A DNA stretch of 64,000 nt, from positions 19,614,902 through 19,678,901 of the forward strand of contig CM026425.1 of NCBI GenBank assembly GCA_014871385.1. Reading direction: 5' to 3'. Below, one piece after another: positions 1 through 11,962 of the stretch. The stretch is from Ceratodon purpureus. Taxonomy: Eukaryota > Streptophyta > Bryopsida > Pseudoditrichales > Ditrichaceae. Under the pieces are notes generated by a model, which worked only from the letters and a program-made list of their open reading frames with translations, was not told where the DNA came from and made no database searches. Position 1 is the first letter of the stretch, and each line of letters starts with the position of its first letter. The position numbers were made by a program, and so were the translations under genes.

Positions 1-3000
1 TAGGCATGTACACTGGCGAGGTAGGCATGTACTGTGGAGAGTGGACCTCGAGAGGTCCACTTTCCACACCTACAGGGTTGGCTACATCACAGGCACAGTA
101 GTACTGATCAAATGAATCCGAAAGATCGGAAACATTGATCACAGAAATGGGGGAGGTGGCTGACATCTCAGGAGCATCGGATGATACCTAGAGTAGGAGA
201 AATGAAGAGAGGATTAACTTCCATTATTCAAAGAGTAGGAAACAAAGAAGGGAAGAGGGCGAATAGAACTCAAAATCATGAACATAAAAAAATAATATAA
301 GTTGTAGATTGAATGAAATACCTCAGTTTCTGCTGGCGTCGGGTCTTGACGTTCGCTCCCAAGTTGATCTTTATCAGAGTCCTTAATCGCAAACAATGTT
401 ACAATTATTAGGATAAATCATCAACTATGAAGAAACAAACCAGAACCTCAAGAAGCCTTTCAGAAAAAACTAAAAAACTCATCAAAGTATCAAGACATCT
501 CATGAAGACTTTGTGAGCATAATTAGGCTTGCGGATTTTTAATTTTTGAAAATGAAAAAACAAAACAAAGTAAATCCTTAAAAAACCGCACTCAAGTTCC
601 CATATTTATTAATATTATGTGAGCAGAAGTGCATTCTCATTTAACAAAATGGCAGCAAAGAAAAGGAAAAAAAAAACAATTGCAAAATCCCCAAATTTAA
701 TACCCCTCCCCCGGCCTACTGTCGTCAACGACAGTAGGCTTGCGGATTCTTTATTTTTGAAAAAAAAATAAAAATACCAAAAAAATCCATAAAAAAACTC
801 AATAAAGTTCACATTTTAATTCATATAATATGAGCAACCATGCATTCACATTACTCGAAATGGAAGCAAATAAAATAAAAATTAAAACCATTGCAGAATC
901 CCAAATTCAATACCCCTCCCCCGGCCTACTGTCGTCAACGACAGTAGGCTTGCGGTTTTTTTATTTTTGAAAATTTTAAAAAAATACCAAAACAAATCCC
1001 CGAAAATCTCAATGAATTTCACATTTTAATTCATATTATGTGAGCAACCATGCAATCACATTCCACAAAATGTCATCAAATATAATTTAAAAAAATAACC
1101 ATTGCAATATCCCCAAATTCAATATTCCTCCCCCGGCCTACTGTCGTCAACAATAGTAGGCTTGCGGATTTTTTTTTTTTGAAAATTAAAAAAAAATACC
1201 AAAAAAATCCATAAAAAAACTCAATAAAGTTCATATTTTAATTCACATAATGTGAGCAACCATGCGTTCACATTACTCCAAATGGAAGCAAATAAAAAAA
1301 TAATTAAAACCATTGCAGAATCCCAAATTCAATGCCCCTCCCACGGCCTACTGTCGTCAACGACAGTAGGCTTGCGGATTTTTTATTTTTGAAAATTTTT
1401 AAAAAATACCAAAACAAATCCCCGAAAATCTCAATGAATTTCACATTTTAATTCATATTATGTGAGCAACCATGCAATCACATTCCACAAAATGTCATCA
1501 AATATAATTTAAAAAAATAACCATTGCAATATCCCCAAATTCAATATTCCTCCCCCGGCCTACTGTCGTCAACGACAGTAGGCTTGCGGATTTTTTGTTT
1601 TTGAAAATTAAAAAAAAATACCAAAAAAATCCATAAAAAAACTCAATAAAGTTCACAGTTTAATTCACATAATGTGAGCAACCATGCGTTCACATTACTC
1701 CAAATGGAAGCAAATAAAATAAAAATTAAAACTATTGCAGAATCCCAAATTCAATACCCCTCCCCCGGCCTACTGTCGTCAACGACAGTAGGCTTGCGGA
1801 TTTTTTATTTTTGAAAATTTTTAAAAAATACCAAAACAAATCCCCGAAAATCTCAATGAATTTCACATTTTAATTCATATTATGTGAGCAACCATGCAAT
1901 CACATTCCACAAAATGTCATCAAATATAGTTTAAAAAAATAACCATTGCAATATCCCCAAATTCAATATTCCTCCCCCGGCCTACTGTCGTCAACGACAG
2001 TAGGCTTGCGGATTTTTTATTTTTGAAAATTAAAAAAACAACCAAAAAGAATCCCAAAAAAACTCAATAAAGTTCACATTGTAAATGATATTATGTGAGC
2101 AACCATGCATTCACATTCCACAGAATGAATTCAAATAAAATTAAAAAAAAAACCTTTGCAAAATCCCCAAATTCAATACCCCTCCCCCGGCCTACTGTCG
2201 TTGACGACAGTAGGCTTGCGGATTTTTAATTTTCTGAAAATAGTAAAATAAATACCTTAAAATCCCAGAAAGACCTAAAAATACCTAAAAACTCCATAAA
2301 GATCACATTTACTTGATAATATGTGGACAAAAGTGCATTCCCATGAAACAAAATGTCATGAAATATAATAATAAAGATAAACATTGCAAAATCCCCAAAT
2401 TCAATATTCCTCCCCCGGCCTACTGTCGTCAACGACAGTAGGCTTGCGGATTTTTTATTTTTGAAAATTAAAAAAATAACCAAAACGAATCCCCGAAAAT
2501 CTCAATAAAGTTCACATTCTAATTGATACTATGTGAGCATTCATGCATTCACATTCTTGAAAATAAATTCAAATAAAATAAAAAAAAAAAACATTGCAAA
2601 ATCCCCAAATTCAATACTCCTCCCCCGGCCTACTGTCGTCAACGACAGTAGGCTTGCGGATTTTTAATTTTCGAGAATTAAAAAGAAATACCAAAAAAAA
2701 TACCAAAAAAAGTCCATAAAGTTCACATTCTAATTGATACTATGTGAGCATTCATGCATTCACATTCCAGAAAATAAATTCAAATAAAATAAAAAAAAAA
2801 AACATTGCAAAATCCCCAAATTCAATATTCCTCCCCCGGCCTACTGTCGTCAACGACAGTAGGCTTGCGGATTTTTTATTTTTGAAAATTAAAAAAATAA
2901 CCAAAACGAATCCCCGAAAATCTCAATAAAGTTCACATTCTAATTGATACTATGTGAGCATTCATGCATTCACATTCTTGAAAATAAATTCAAATAAAAT

Positions 3001-5925
3001 AAAAAAAAAAAACATTGCAAAATCCCCAAATTCAATACTCCTCCCCCGGCCTACTGTCGTCAACGACAGTAGGCTTGCGGATTTTTAATTTTCGAGAATT
3101 AAAAAGAAATACCAAAAAAAATACCAAAAAAAGTCCATAAAGTTCACATTCTAATTGATACTATGTGAGCATTCATGCATTCACATTCCAGAAAATAAAT
3201 TCAAATAAAATAAAAAAAAAAACATTGCAAAATCCCCAAATTCAATATTCCTCCCCCGGCCTACTGTCGTCAACGACAGTAGGCTTGCGGATTTTTTATT
3301 TTTGAAAATTAAAAAAATAACCAAAACGAATCCCCGAAAATCTCAATAAAGTTCACATTCTAATTGATACTATGTGAGCATTCATGCATTCACATTCTTG
3401 AAAATAAATTCAAATAAAATAAAAAAAAAAAACATTGCAAAATCCCCAAATTCAATACTCCTCCCCCGGCCTACTGTCGTCAACGACAGTAGGCTTGCGG
3501 ATTTTTAATTTTCGAGAATTAAAAAGAAATACCAAAAAAAATACCAAAAAAAGTCCATAAAGTTCACATTCTAATTGATACTATGTGAGCATTCATGCAT
3601 TCACATTCCAGAAAATAAATTCAAATAAAATAAAAAAAAAAAACATTGCAAAATCCCCAAATTCAATATTCCTCCCCCGGCCTACTGTCGTCAACGACAG
3701 TAGGCTTGCGGATTTTTAATTTTTGAAAATTAAAAAAAAATACCAAAAAAAAATCCATAAAAAAACTCAATAACGTTCACATTTTAATTCATATAATGTG
3801 AGCAACCATGCAATCACATTCCACAAAATGTCATTCAATATAATAAAAAAGATAACCATTGCAAAATCCCCAAATTCAATATTCCACCCCCGGCCTACTG
3901 TCGTCAACGACAGTAGGCTTGCGGATTTTTTATTTTTGAAAATTAAAAAAAAATACCAAGACAATTTTATAACAAAAACTCAATAAAGTTCACATTTTAA
4001 TTCATATAATGTGAGTAACCATGCAATCACATTCCACAAAATTCATCAAATATAATAAAAAAATAAACAATTGCAAAATCCCCAAATTGAATAGCGGCTT
4101 GCGGATTTTTTATATATGAAAAAAAATATACCAAACTAATCCCTGCGGAAAAGCTTCTGCGGCAAAACCCAACCCAGGACTTGTAATCGGAAGCAGAAGC
4201 AACTCTATCCTAGTACGAGTTTTATGAATTTCTGCAGAGCCAAACACTTCTTTGAATTTCCGCACAGTAGTCCCAAACAGTTGCATTTCGAATACAATTG
4301 CAAATGGTTAGCAGCAGCATATCTTTTCGAAATCCATAAATAAAAACCGGTCAAAATTCAAAGGATTTTCAGTCCAAGAGCAATCTCAAGCAGTCTCAAG
4401 CAGCAGATGAGAGAACCCGAAACCAAATTACCGAATTCTGATTATCCAACTAGAGCCAAATCAACACCCACCCGTCCTCTCTACCCCAAATTCCGAAACC
4501 AAGTGTTTGCGAGCAGTCACATATGCATTCAGGCAGAGCAAGCGAGCAAGCAGATAAGTCCAAAACATTTCTACAGAAATCCCCAACCAATAGCCTTCAG
4601 ACCGCATTCCCCAATGAACCCATCAATCATGAAACCATCAACCCCCATCACAACCCGAATCCAACAAGCAGAGAATCCCAACAACCACGAGCATTCCCCA
4701 TCACAACCCGAATCCAACAAGCAGAGAATCCCAACACCCACGAGCATTCCCCATCACAACCCGAATCCAACAAGCAGAGAATCCCAACACCCACGAGCAT
4801 TCCCCATCACAACCCGAATCCAACAAGCAGAGAATCCCAACAACCACGAGCATTCCCCATCAAATCCCAGCATTCAGCAAGCAGTGAATTCGACAAGCAC
4901 CCAACAAATCCGAGAACCCAAGAAGGTATATCTACATACCTCCTGGTCGTCGTCGTCGTCGTCCCCTTCGTTGTCGTTCTCGACCTGCTCCTGATCCTGC
5001 TCCTCGTGCTGCTCGAGCTGGTGCTCCTCGACTTGGTGCTCCTCGATCTGCTCGACTTGCTGCTCCTCGAGCTGCTCCACCTCGGCTTGGACAGCATTGA
5101 GCTGCGCATCCTCCACTTGGCCAAGCCCTGCCATCCCAAGCTCTCTCTCCGCCATAGCAATTCCACCTTCACCTGCCTGGAGTATGCCTTGCCTCGCCCG
5201 CCTCCCTTCGACTCTCAAGTGCTCTAATTCGATACAATCTCCATCAACAGGAACCCCAGGCATATCCCCGACCCCTCTTATCCACTTCCTCTTCTACACA
5301 AATATAGCAAACATTTGAATCTCGCCCAAGTCAAGGGCCGCGGCCACTCTCACTAAGGCTTACAGTGAACATAAAAATGCACTGTTCTTTTTATTATTCG
5401 ATTCCTCTTTAATTCAAGATACTAGGGATAAACATATAATTAACGATACCTGGTTCAAGACGGTTGAGGCACCCTTACCTCATCGGAATTAAAATATGGA
5501 TCTGTTTGAGAGTGTGGCCCGCTTCCAGAAGAGTCATTAAATCTGATTGACGGCTGCGGGGACTCTACTCTTTGACTACAATTAAACTCTAATTCATCAG
5601 TCATCTCCTCACGTGCAACCCCACTTAAGAGTACGTCTTGATCCTGCACTCGATTCTCAACAACGCTGTCTTCAACAAACTCCTCCTTTACCTCCACTAT
5701 AGACTCTAGAATGAGTTTACGAATGCTACAGAACTTTAAAGCTACGGGCAACCCTGATCCTCTCGTTTTCACAGGAGCACTCACATGGTCTGGTGGAAAT
5801 TCTACCTTCTTACGTGACTCTCTCCTCTTCCTCGCTCTTCTATCCGTAAAATCTGTAACACCTCGTTTTCGTCTAGGTTTAGGAGTGACATAAGTGGAGG
5901 GGGATGGCCCTCCACTCTGCTTCAT
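1..5925 (-). CDS. MTF copy A: CTD-like/ParB/methyltransferase fusion gene, 5' exons only
   Basis: Only the first four exons are in the window. Exon 1 is 5925-5479, starting at the ATG of the conserved MKQSGG motif and containing the basic TDFTDRRARKRR block, followed by a GTAAGG donor. Exon 2 ends at 4940 and is very acidic (runs of E, Q and D ending in DDDDDDQE); its acceptor near 5223 is uncertain. Exon 3 is 381-322, 60 nt as in the other copies. Exon 4 starts at 187 and runs off the edge with heptads of the type YMPTSPV. The intron between exons 2 and 3 holds the 211-bp satellite. The ParB and methyltransferase exons lie outside the window. No lesion is seen in the visible exons. Confidence 0.7.
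528..4130. repeat. AT-rich satellite, about 16 units of ~211 bp, in MTF intron 2 (copy A)
   Basis: Each unit carries a GC-rich palindrome near positions 719, 926, 1138, 1349 and so on to 3895, with an 11-bp stem GCCTACTGTCG and loop TCAA, followed by GCTTGCGGATTTTT and an AT-rich spacer with ATGTGAGCAACCATGC. Units alternate between subtypes, and 2480-3690 shows a higher-order repeat of two-unit blocks (about 420 bp), so recent expansion occurred in blocks. Short reading frames in it come from the repeat and are not genes. It lies wholly between the exon 2 donor and exon 3 of MTF copy A. Confidence 0.9.
4645..4862. repeat. 54-bp minisatellite, about 4 units
   Basis: The unit contains CAACCCGAATCCAACAAGC, then AGAGAATCCCAAC, and ends in CGAGCATTCCCCATCA; starts are near 4646, 4699, 4752 and 4805. 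It lies in the same MTF intron as the AT-rich satellite, next to exon 2. The 195-aa and 234-aa plus-strand frames through it have no recognisable domain and are by-products of the repeat. Confidence 0.8.
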
Positions 5926-6554
5926 GTGTCTTACCAAAGGACTGACTCTCTCACAAAAAGACTCTTTGAAGAACTCCTACCCGCTTAAATACCTATAAGG
6001 AACAACTATTTGGATACAACCCTAAATTCATATGGCCCCTTAACACTATACACATTTAATACACTCTTTTTAAATTAAGAGTATCCATAACAGTTCTATT
6101 CTGAAGTGTAGTTTAAAATATTAACCTTCAAATATATAGTCGAAATCCAAGCACACTATAAATTAAAAGATTAGAATCAAGCACTTGAAAGCATGCTCCT
6201 TTTTATATTCACTGATTTAAATGTAGAATTTTAAAGACGGCTCAATCCAATCTTACCAAACTTCATTACTAATAGAATCTGCGCCACGATTGAAATTATT
6301 AAAGTAGAGTTATTAATATCTTACCTGCTATACTTCGGCCAGCAAAAAGTCACATTCCAAATAGTTAGAGCCGTCCCTCTTAAATCGTACATTCGTTACG
6401 CAACAGAATGAATCATTCTCCACCTGTTCACATGGACATTCCGACCTGAATATAATGATCAACAGCGATGCATTATTCCTCTCACTTTGCTCTCGAAATA
6501 TTGCTTCGCCGGTACAGTCACACTTCTCCCTTCTTGCCTCAGTTACCTTCGATC
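5926..6554. promoter_or_regulatory. Divergent promoter between MTF copy A and transposase copy 1
   Basis: The two genes are head to head with about 630 bp between ATGs. On the minus strand a TATTTAAG box at 5991-5984 lies about 60 bp before the MTF ATG. The same box, as TATATAAG or TATTTAAG at the same distance, is found in copies B, C and D, so it is probably the core promoter. The transposase side shares the string GCGATGCAT near 6466 and a nearby CTCTCACTTTGCTCTCG with the other copies but has no clear TATA box. Confidence 0.6.
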
Positions 6555-9500
6555 ATGGAGATGGTCTGTCTGTACGCCCAAGGCATGGGCATCCCTCTTA
6601 GGTTTCGTGTAGATGACGATGGTCTAGCTACAGTTTCCTCTCTTCGCCTCAGTCTCAGATTCCATTTCCGTGAGGATTCGATCAGTATAGAGGAGGAAAT
6701 CTTTGATGACGTTACTATGGAGGTTACCCACACCCTTGGGCAACCTTCAGTGAGAGATGAAAACAATATGTTGCAGTGGAGACTCCTCCCTGGATCCTAT
6801 AGAGTCTATGGTCTTACTGATTCTCTGATGGCTGCATCCACTGAGATCCTCACCCCCCGTCGCTCTTCTACTTGCACAATTCAGACTCCCTTACCTCGTG
6901 ATGTCAAAGTCAAAGTCGAGCCTGGTATCGAGACTTCGGATGTAGAGAAACCTCCTCCTCCGACAGTCATTTCTCTCTCTTCTGATGACAAAGTCAGTCC
7001 CGTGAAGTTGGTGCCTAAGCTCCACGCTGATGCTCCTCCTTCCAATGTCTCTCCTCCATTGTCCCAGGTCACAGTTAGCATTGTCCCCCTCCTTAAACAG
7101 CTTGCTAAGACACGTGGGTCAAAAAACATTTTGAAAAAGATAGACTATTCCACTATTAGACACGAGAGAGTTGAGTACTTGCCTGCGAAGTTTGATGGTC
7201 CGGTTCTTTTTGAGTTGCCCCCAGCTGCTGCAGGATCCTCTAAGCTCGCGGCCAAGTCTATGCAGGGAATGGACAAACGATACGACGGACACTTGTGGAC
7301 CAAGACCATCACAACAAACATCAAAAACGACTTCGCCCTCTCTTTTCGAAGTTCCACCTGCGTCGGATGGCTCCGCTGCAGCAACAAGGAGTGTGACTTC
7401 CTAAAGCGTGTTCCCAAGATCTTCGAGGTTAACGAGACTGAATTCGAAGGCTGTACCCTGCAAGCTTTTGTGATGGACCAGCCTCCTCCGTCTGACTCCA
7501 CGCTAGTGTGCAAGGTATGTAAAGAACCTCCATCATGTGTAGCTACATGCGAGGCTAAGATTTATTATGTTGTGGGCAAACCGAATCAGACTAGAGCTTG
7601 TATTCACATAGGAACACATCATCATCCAGTCAAAGTTGGAGACTACAGAGACTCTAAAGCAGAGATTAGTAGCTTAATAGAAGAGCAGGTAGAGATGAAC
7701 AACAAAGCAACAAAGAGCGCCGTTGTCTTGGAGGCGAGCAAACTCCTCATCGGGAGCTACCTTCTACAGCCCGAGGATGCACCACCGAGGAAACTGACGA
7801 TGGAGGAGCTGGTTCCTGTTCTGGATCGATGCAAAGACATGGCGTCGCCCAACATCCGCAACAAAGTCGCCACCTTCAAAAAATTCGTAAGGTACGGAAT
7901 CATGGACGGTATCACCTAGCTCCGTGGTAACAGTCTCTGGGCGTATGTCCAGGAGAATAGGTTTCCTGGTCAGGGATCCATGCGTGACAAAGTCTTTGTC
8001 TTCAAGATGTCGGAGGTCGGGCCGGGCAGTGGTGTCGACTTGGTCAGCCGTATGCAAGCTGGTGGTGATTTTGAGAACGCATGGATCATGTTCGACCATG
8101 TAAAACGCGTCAAAGATTGGTCGACCATGGCGTGCCATGTATACGACGCCACCTACTGCCGCGTGATGACAATCGATACTTGCGACATGCAATCCGAGGA
8201 CACGGACGCCCAGCTCGTCTTCTGGAAAAACCTGAACCTGGTCATGGAGATCAATGGCGTTGCAGCGCCAAACTTCAAGGGGTTCATGGCGGATAACGCA
8301 CAGGCGAATTGGAATGCAGTGCGAATCCTTTACGGCAATGGCAACAAAGAGGACCCAATGGAGGACCGGGAGAGGTCGTGCTTGTTCCACTGGACTCAGA
8401 ACATGGTGGCGTATACGCAGAAGCACTTTCCCGAAGAACTCAGGGAACAGCACAAGAAGATGTGCACTCAGTACAAGAATGCGACCAGCATGGCAGAGGC
8501 GGAAACTCTGTACCACGCGTTGCGAGCATGGTGGGCATCCACCGGGGTCGTTGGAGAGAGCGGGCTCATCAAACTCGATCAGTGGCTGTCATTCTGGCAC
8601 CACCGCTTCCGCCAGTGGGGGGGATTCATGACCGAGGTATTCTCTATGCACTCTGTTTTGATGTTTTTCATACTGGTTTCCTAGCCCTAACCTACAAAAC
8701 TGTAATCGGTGATTCTAACGGCACCTACTGTCAAACCTGCAGAAATTCACGAAAGAAGAACTCACAGAGATGCCCACCTGTAACCTCGCCGAAACAGTTC
8801 ACAACAAGTGGCTCCAAGCTTCAGGAAACAACGGGAACGACCTCTACGTTGCTACGGTGGACGATTTCGTTCGGGCATTTCTACAGGTTGTCAACTACTA
8901 CCAGTTCCTCAAAGGTGACGTCGGCGGAACAGGACCATCCAAGAAGGAACTCAGGCTTCGGATGGCGGAACGCAACGCGAAGAAATGGGGAAATCCTACA
9001 CTACTCGACAAGCCCATGCTCGATATGCCAGGCGCGGATGAGTTCTGCACCCGTCAGCCTATCATGCCTGGAGCGGAAGTCTTCGGTTCACAGAAGCGAA
9101 AAGCCGACGTCCTTATCGGAGCTGACGAAGAGTCTCATCGCCCGGATAAGACAAACTTCTCACGCCCAAGAGGCCCAAGACGTGCCGTCAGGGCTCGCCC
9201 TATGCAGATGCCCGTCATTGTGGAAGACGACTCCGAACACGACACCGAGGTACAATGTACCCAACCTCCTGCCCAGGAAGTTGATTCCCCTTTACCTTCA
9301 CCTGTGAACAAGGGCGGCATTCGCCATGTCAACGCGGTTGAAGAAACCAAGGTGGACGTGAAGCAGTGGCACATTTCGAGACTTCACAAACTTTCTGCGA
9401 AGTGCTGCTGGGCCCAAAGAGCTGAAACGAAGAAGAAGTGCACTGAGAGAATCGTCAGGGGGCCCCATTGCACAGCTGCACCGACCTACACTGGGCTCTG

Positions 9501-10236
9501 GACTAACTATCGCAGGAACCTAGTGGAGAAGACTGAGTTCTTCTTCTGCTCCGACGATATCGAGCGTTGCGTGAAAGGCTCTAAGCGCAAGTGGGTAGCA
9601 CACTACTCAAAGGACCAGGAATTCCCCTCCATTCCAGAGGTGTGGCCAGTGAAACTAGGTACTAACCTAAAACTTACTGAGATTCTTGCCCTCGAAGCAG
9701 CGGGCTTTCAACTTCCGCCGAAGAAACCGGTCTCCCCAAGACGCCTGTTCTCGTCTGCCCCGCCCCCTGCAAATCTCAGCTCGGTGCCAGTCCCTGCAGA
9801 CGCTGACCGCTACCCAGGCAAGAGAGACGGCAAGATGGTGAAGCGCACTGCCACCCGTCCCAATCAAGCGCAGCAACTCTCCATGGGCTCCTCCGAGTCT
9901 CTTAAAGCGCGCCTCCGTTCCGTCACCATGATACCTGAGCCGGGCCACGGTTGCATCATTGGGCTGGATTCGGGCGTCACTCCACACATCACCCGGTACC
10001 AGATTACCATTAGTTCTTACCCTGGTTGCACTTGCCCAGCATTCAAGAAGACGATGACTACGTTCCGTGGCAAGACTCAGTTCACGTATTGTAAGCACCT
10101 ATACTACATACTCTTGAAGGTCTGCAACCGTGATCCCGAATCCGAGCTTTTCATCCATGCGCCTACGTTCAGCTTCAACGAGGTCAAGCTACTCTTAGAG
10201 AGTGGAATCTTGCGTCACCCCTTGGCGAAGAAGTAG
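6555..10236 (+). pseudogene. MULE transposase with SWIM finger, copy 1 (one in-frame stop)
   Basis: Exons are 6555-8636 and 8743-10236 (GTATTC donor, CTGCAG acceptor), about 1,190 codons. The start is the ATG of MEMVCLYAQGMG; in the other copies the equivalent start is MGMVCLY. A cysteine/histidine-rich zinc-binding region of WRKY/GCM or FLYWCH type covers residues about 269-360. The MULE DDE core follows: D531 in VYDATY, D580 in FMADNAQANW, the family C609/H612 in CLFHW, and a candidate glutamate at 648 or 650. The SWIM finger is C1123-x-C1125-x18-C1144-x-H1146. A TAG at 7917-7919 replaces the AAG found in copy D; I see no other lesion. It should bind the element ends and cut and join DNA in the nucleus. 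It is expressed divergently from MTF. Confidence 0.85.
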
Positions 10237-10490
10237 GTAGCCCTCCTACTTTAGAACTGCCATTTCCACATTGGCCATTTGTCACGTAGTGAATGATTTT
10301 AGTAATATACCATGTACTAAGTCAGCTATTCAGAAGCTGTATTGACTCTTTCATTATATTAAAGGCTTTGTCGTTCGCATTGATTGCACTCTATTTCAAT
10401 ACATTCTATCTTGAAGAAGTGTAATATATACCTCGTATCCCCTGACATGTACCATTTATTACGGCAAACATATACTTGTTATTAGATGTC
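10237..10490. other. Transposase 3' region
   Basis: This spacer lies between convergent transposase and gene R and is conserved in E1 and E2 (36943-37196 and 54772-55025). It is AT-rich with TATATTAAAGG-type signals that may serve as polyadenylation elements for the transposase. No open frame or other structure is seen. Confidence 0.4.
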
Positions 10491-10943
10491 CTAATCTTCG
10501 AACCTAACTCGTTTAGGGTTGCCCACTACACTATCAGCAGGACTGCCACCCACTGACTGTACTACAGGACAAACTACATTCGCGTTCACTTTCAGTCCTA
10601 CACTTGGCAAGTGTCCTTGGTATGAACGTTTCAGCAATGGCCCACCTCCCCGCCTCCGATTAACTGATTCCCTGGAATAGGTTCCCCTTGGGATCTTTCC
10701 AACCTTCGAGTATGCATGTGGTTGCAAAGGCACATCTGCGTCCTTCTCCAGCATTCTGATATCATCCGAATTTTCTGAACGTGGGGGGTCAGCTCTTACA
10801 TCCGGTTGTACGTCAACATCCGTTGTCGAAGGACGCCCTTGGCTGTTGGCCATCACCTCTTCTTCGTCTTCCACCTCAACATATGGTTGAAATGGACAAA
10901 CATCGTCAGCAAGTGAAACAACAATATCTCTGACGTCTTCCAT
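10491..10943 (-). CDS. Gene R, copy 1: orphan acidic/basic protein, 150 aa
   Basis: A single-exon frame begins at ATG with MEDVRDIVVSLADDVCPF and ends with NPKRVRFED. It is conserved in three elements at the same place, between the transposase and the right TIR, and is open in all three. The N-terminal half is acidic (VEVEDEEEV); the C-terminal half is basic (SVNRRRGGG, NPKRVRFED). I recognise no domain. Its length and predicted disorder suggest a small nuclear accessory or DNA-binding protein, but that is inference. It is convergent with the transposase. Confidence 0.65.
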   Translation of the reverse strand: MEDVRDIVVSLADDVCPFQPYVEVEDEEEVMANSQGRPSTTDVDVQPDVRADPPRSENSDDIRMLEKDADVPLQPHAYSKVGKIPRGTYSRESVNRRRGGGPLLKRSYQGHLPSVGLKVNANVVCPVVQSVGGSPADSVVGNPKRVRFED

Positions 10944-11179
10944 AGCTGCTGTCCCGCACTACGGAAAAGAGCTTTACAAAACACCAACACAAAAGAGGCA
11001 GAGACATTCTCTACTCTTATCTTAAATATCCCTGAAGAAGATGCTTGGCGCCCTTGAAAATCGGCTATTCATTCATTTGAAAGTTGTCATCCTCCTAAAC
11101 CGAATGGAAAAAGATGAAGGTTTAGCAGAGGTCATTTAGCATTTAAATTTTTTTCTAGAAATTAAAGAATGAAGAAAAG

Positions 11180-11225
<46 letters not shown>

Positions 11226-11755
11226 ATTTATATTTATTGAAATTAAAAAGATTAAAGAAAAGAATAGCAATATTTAAAATTAAGGTTGAAAATAATATAA
11301 AGGAGATCAACAAATTGAATGTGAAAATAAAATGATTGTGAAAATAAAATGATTGTGAAAATAAAATGAAGGAGAAAATTAAATGAAAGGAGGCTTTTGA
11401 CCCCTCTAACAAGATAGATAGAATAAAGAAAATTTTATAAAAAATACAAGACAAATATCAAAATAATTAAAAAGAAATAAAAAAAAGGAGAAAGGGATGT
11501 AGACTATGGTGGATGAATTCTAGCAATGTTAAGAAAATATTACGAAATTAAATGTTACTTGATCCCTGTTCAGAGGTTCAATACCAATACATTTTAAGTA
11601 GTAATTTGCATATAAATTTAAGGAGATAAGGGGAATTACTGTACGCCTGAACTAGTTAGAAGGAGCTAGAGCATAGTAACTGGTGCACGTTAAAAAATTA
11701 ATCACCAAGAAAAGAGAATATCAACTACAAATTCAATGAAAATACTGTAATTAGT
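10944..11755. other. AT-rich right-flank spacer with poly(A) run
   Basis: This stretch has no gene. It contains a run of 45 A at 11180-11224 after GAAGAAAAG, then AT-rich DNA with a short direct repeat (GTGAAAATAAAATGATT, near 11320-11360). The same spacer, with A runs of different length, is in E1 and E2. The minus-strand frame across it is only poly-F. Confidence 0.7.
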
Positions 11756-11962
11756 CCACGGTTATAGGGTAAATTAAATTACTAAAATTAGTATATTTCC
11801 AAAAATACACTCAGAATATTCGAATCTTCTAATTTTATAATTTATTTTTAGTAAAAAAAGTGCTATTTTAAGGTTTTGTCCCCCATTCTGTGCTCTCCGC
11901 TCTCCAAATCTGCGCTCACCGCTCTCCGCTCTGCGCTCTCCGCTCACGTACAAGCTTCCCTC
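11756..11962 (+). repeat. Right TIR of E0
   Basis: The inner box CCACGGTTATAGGGT is at 11756-11770. The outer 80 bp, from about 11883, consist of short GCTCTCC, GCTCACC and GCTCTGC units ending in CTCACGTACAAGCTTCCCTC. The reverse complement resembles the left TIR start GGGGAAAGTTCGTATGTGAG with a few substitutions. It joins directly to transposase coding sequence of Em. Confidence 0.85.

Larger units (their letters stand above)
1..11962 (+). mobile_element. E0: Mutator-like element, left end outside window
   Basis: The parts are in the same order as in the two better-bounded elements further right: leftward MTF gene, divergent promoter, rightward SWIM transposase, leftward gene R, poly(A) run and right TIR. 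The right terminus reads CTCACGTACAAGCTTCCCTC and ends at 11962. Immediately outside, the sequence is the reverse complement of the middle of another copy of the same transposase gene, so E0 sits inside Em; GGCTGGTCCA at 11963-11972 is the expected TSD half. The other half and the left TIR lie outside the window. It could not move itself without help, because its transposase has an in-frame stop. Confidence 0.85.

Noticed and set aside
528-4130. CRISPR-like array of palindromic repeats
   Set aside because: Spacers are themselves repeated, units are over 200 bp, and the context is a eukaryotic intron.
4407-5318. Plus-strand genes of 195 and 234 codons near 4.4-5.3 kb
   Set aside because: They overlap the 54-bp minisatellite and are the antisense of the acidic MTF exon 2; no domain or promoter is seen.
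7764-8516. Minus-strand 250-codon frame within transposase copy 1
   Set aside because: It is the antisense of the conserved DDE region and is not kept as a full frame in the other copies.
6555-10236. KDZ or Plavaka-type (CMC) transposase
   Set aside because: The order zinc region, DDE core with CLFHW and C-terminal SWIM finger, together with the 10-bp TSD, fits Mutator-like elements better.
11155-11454. Poly-F membrane-like protein
   Set aside because: It is the translation of the poly(A) run and AT-rich flank.
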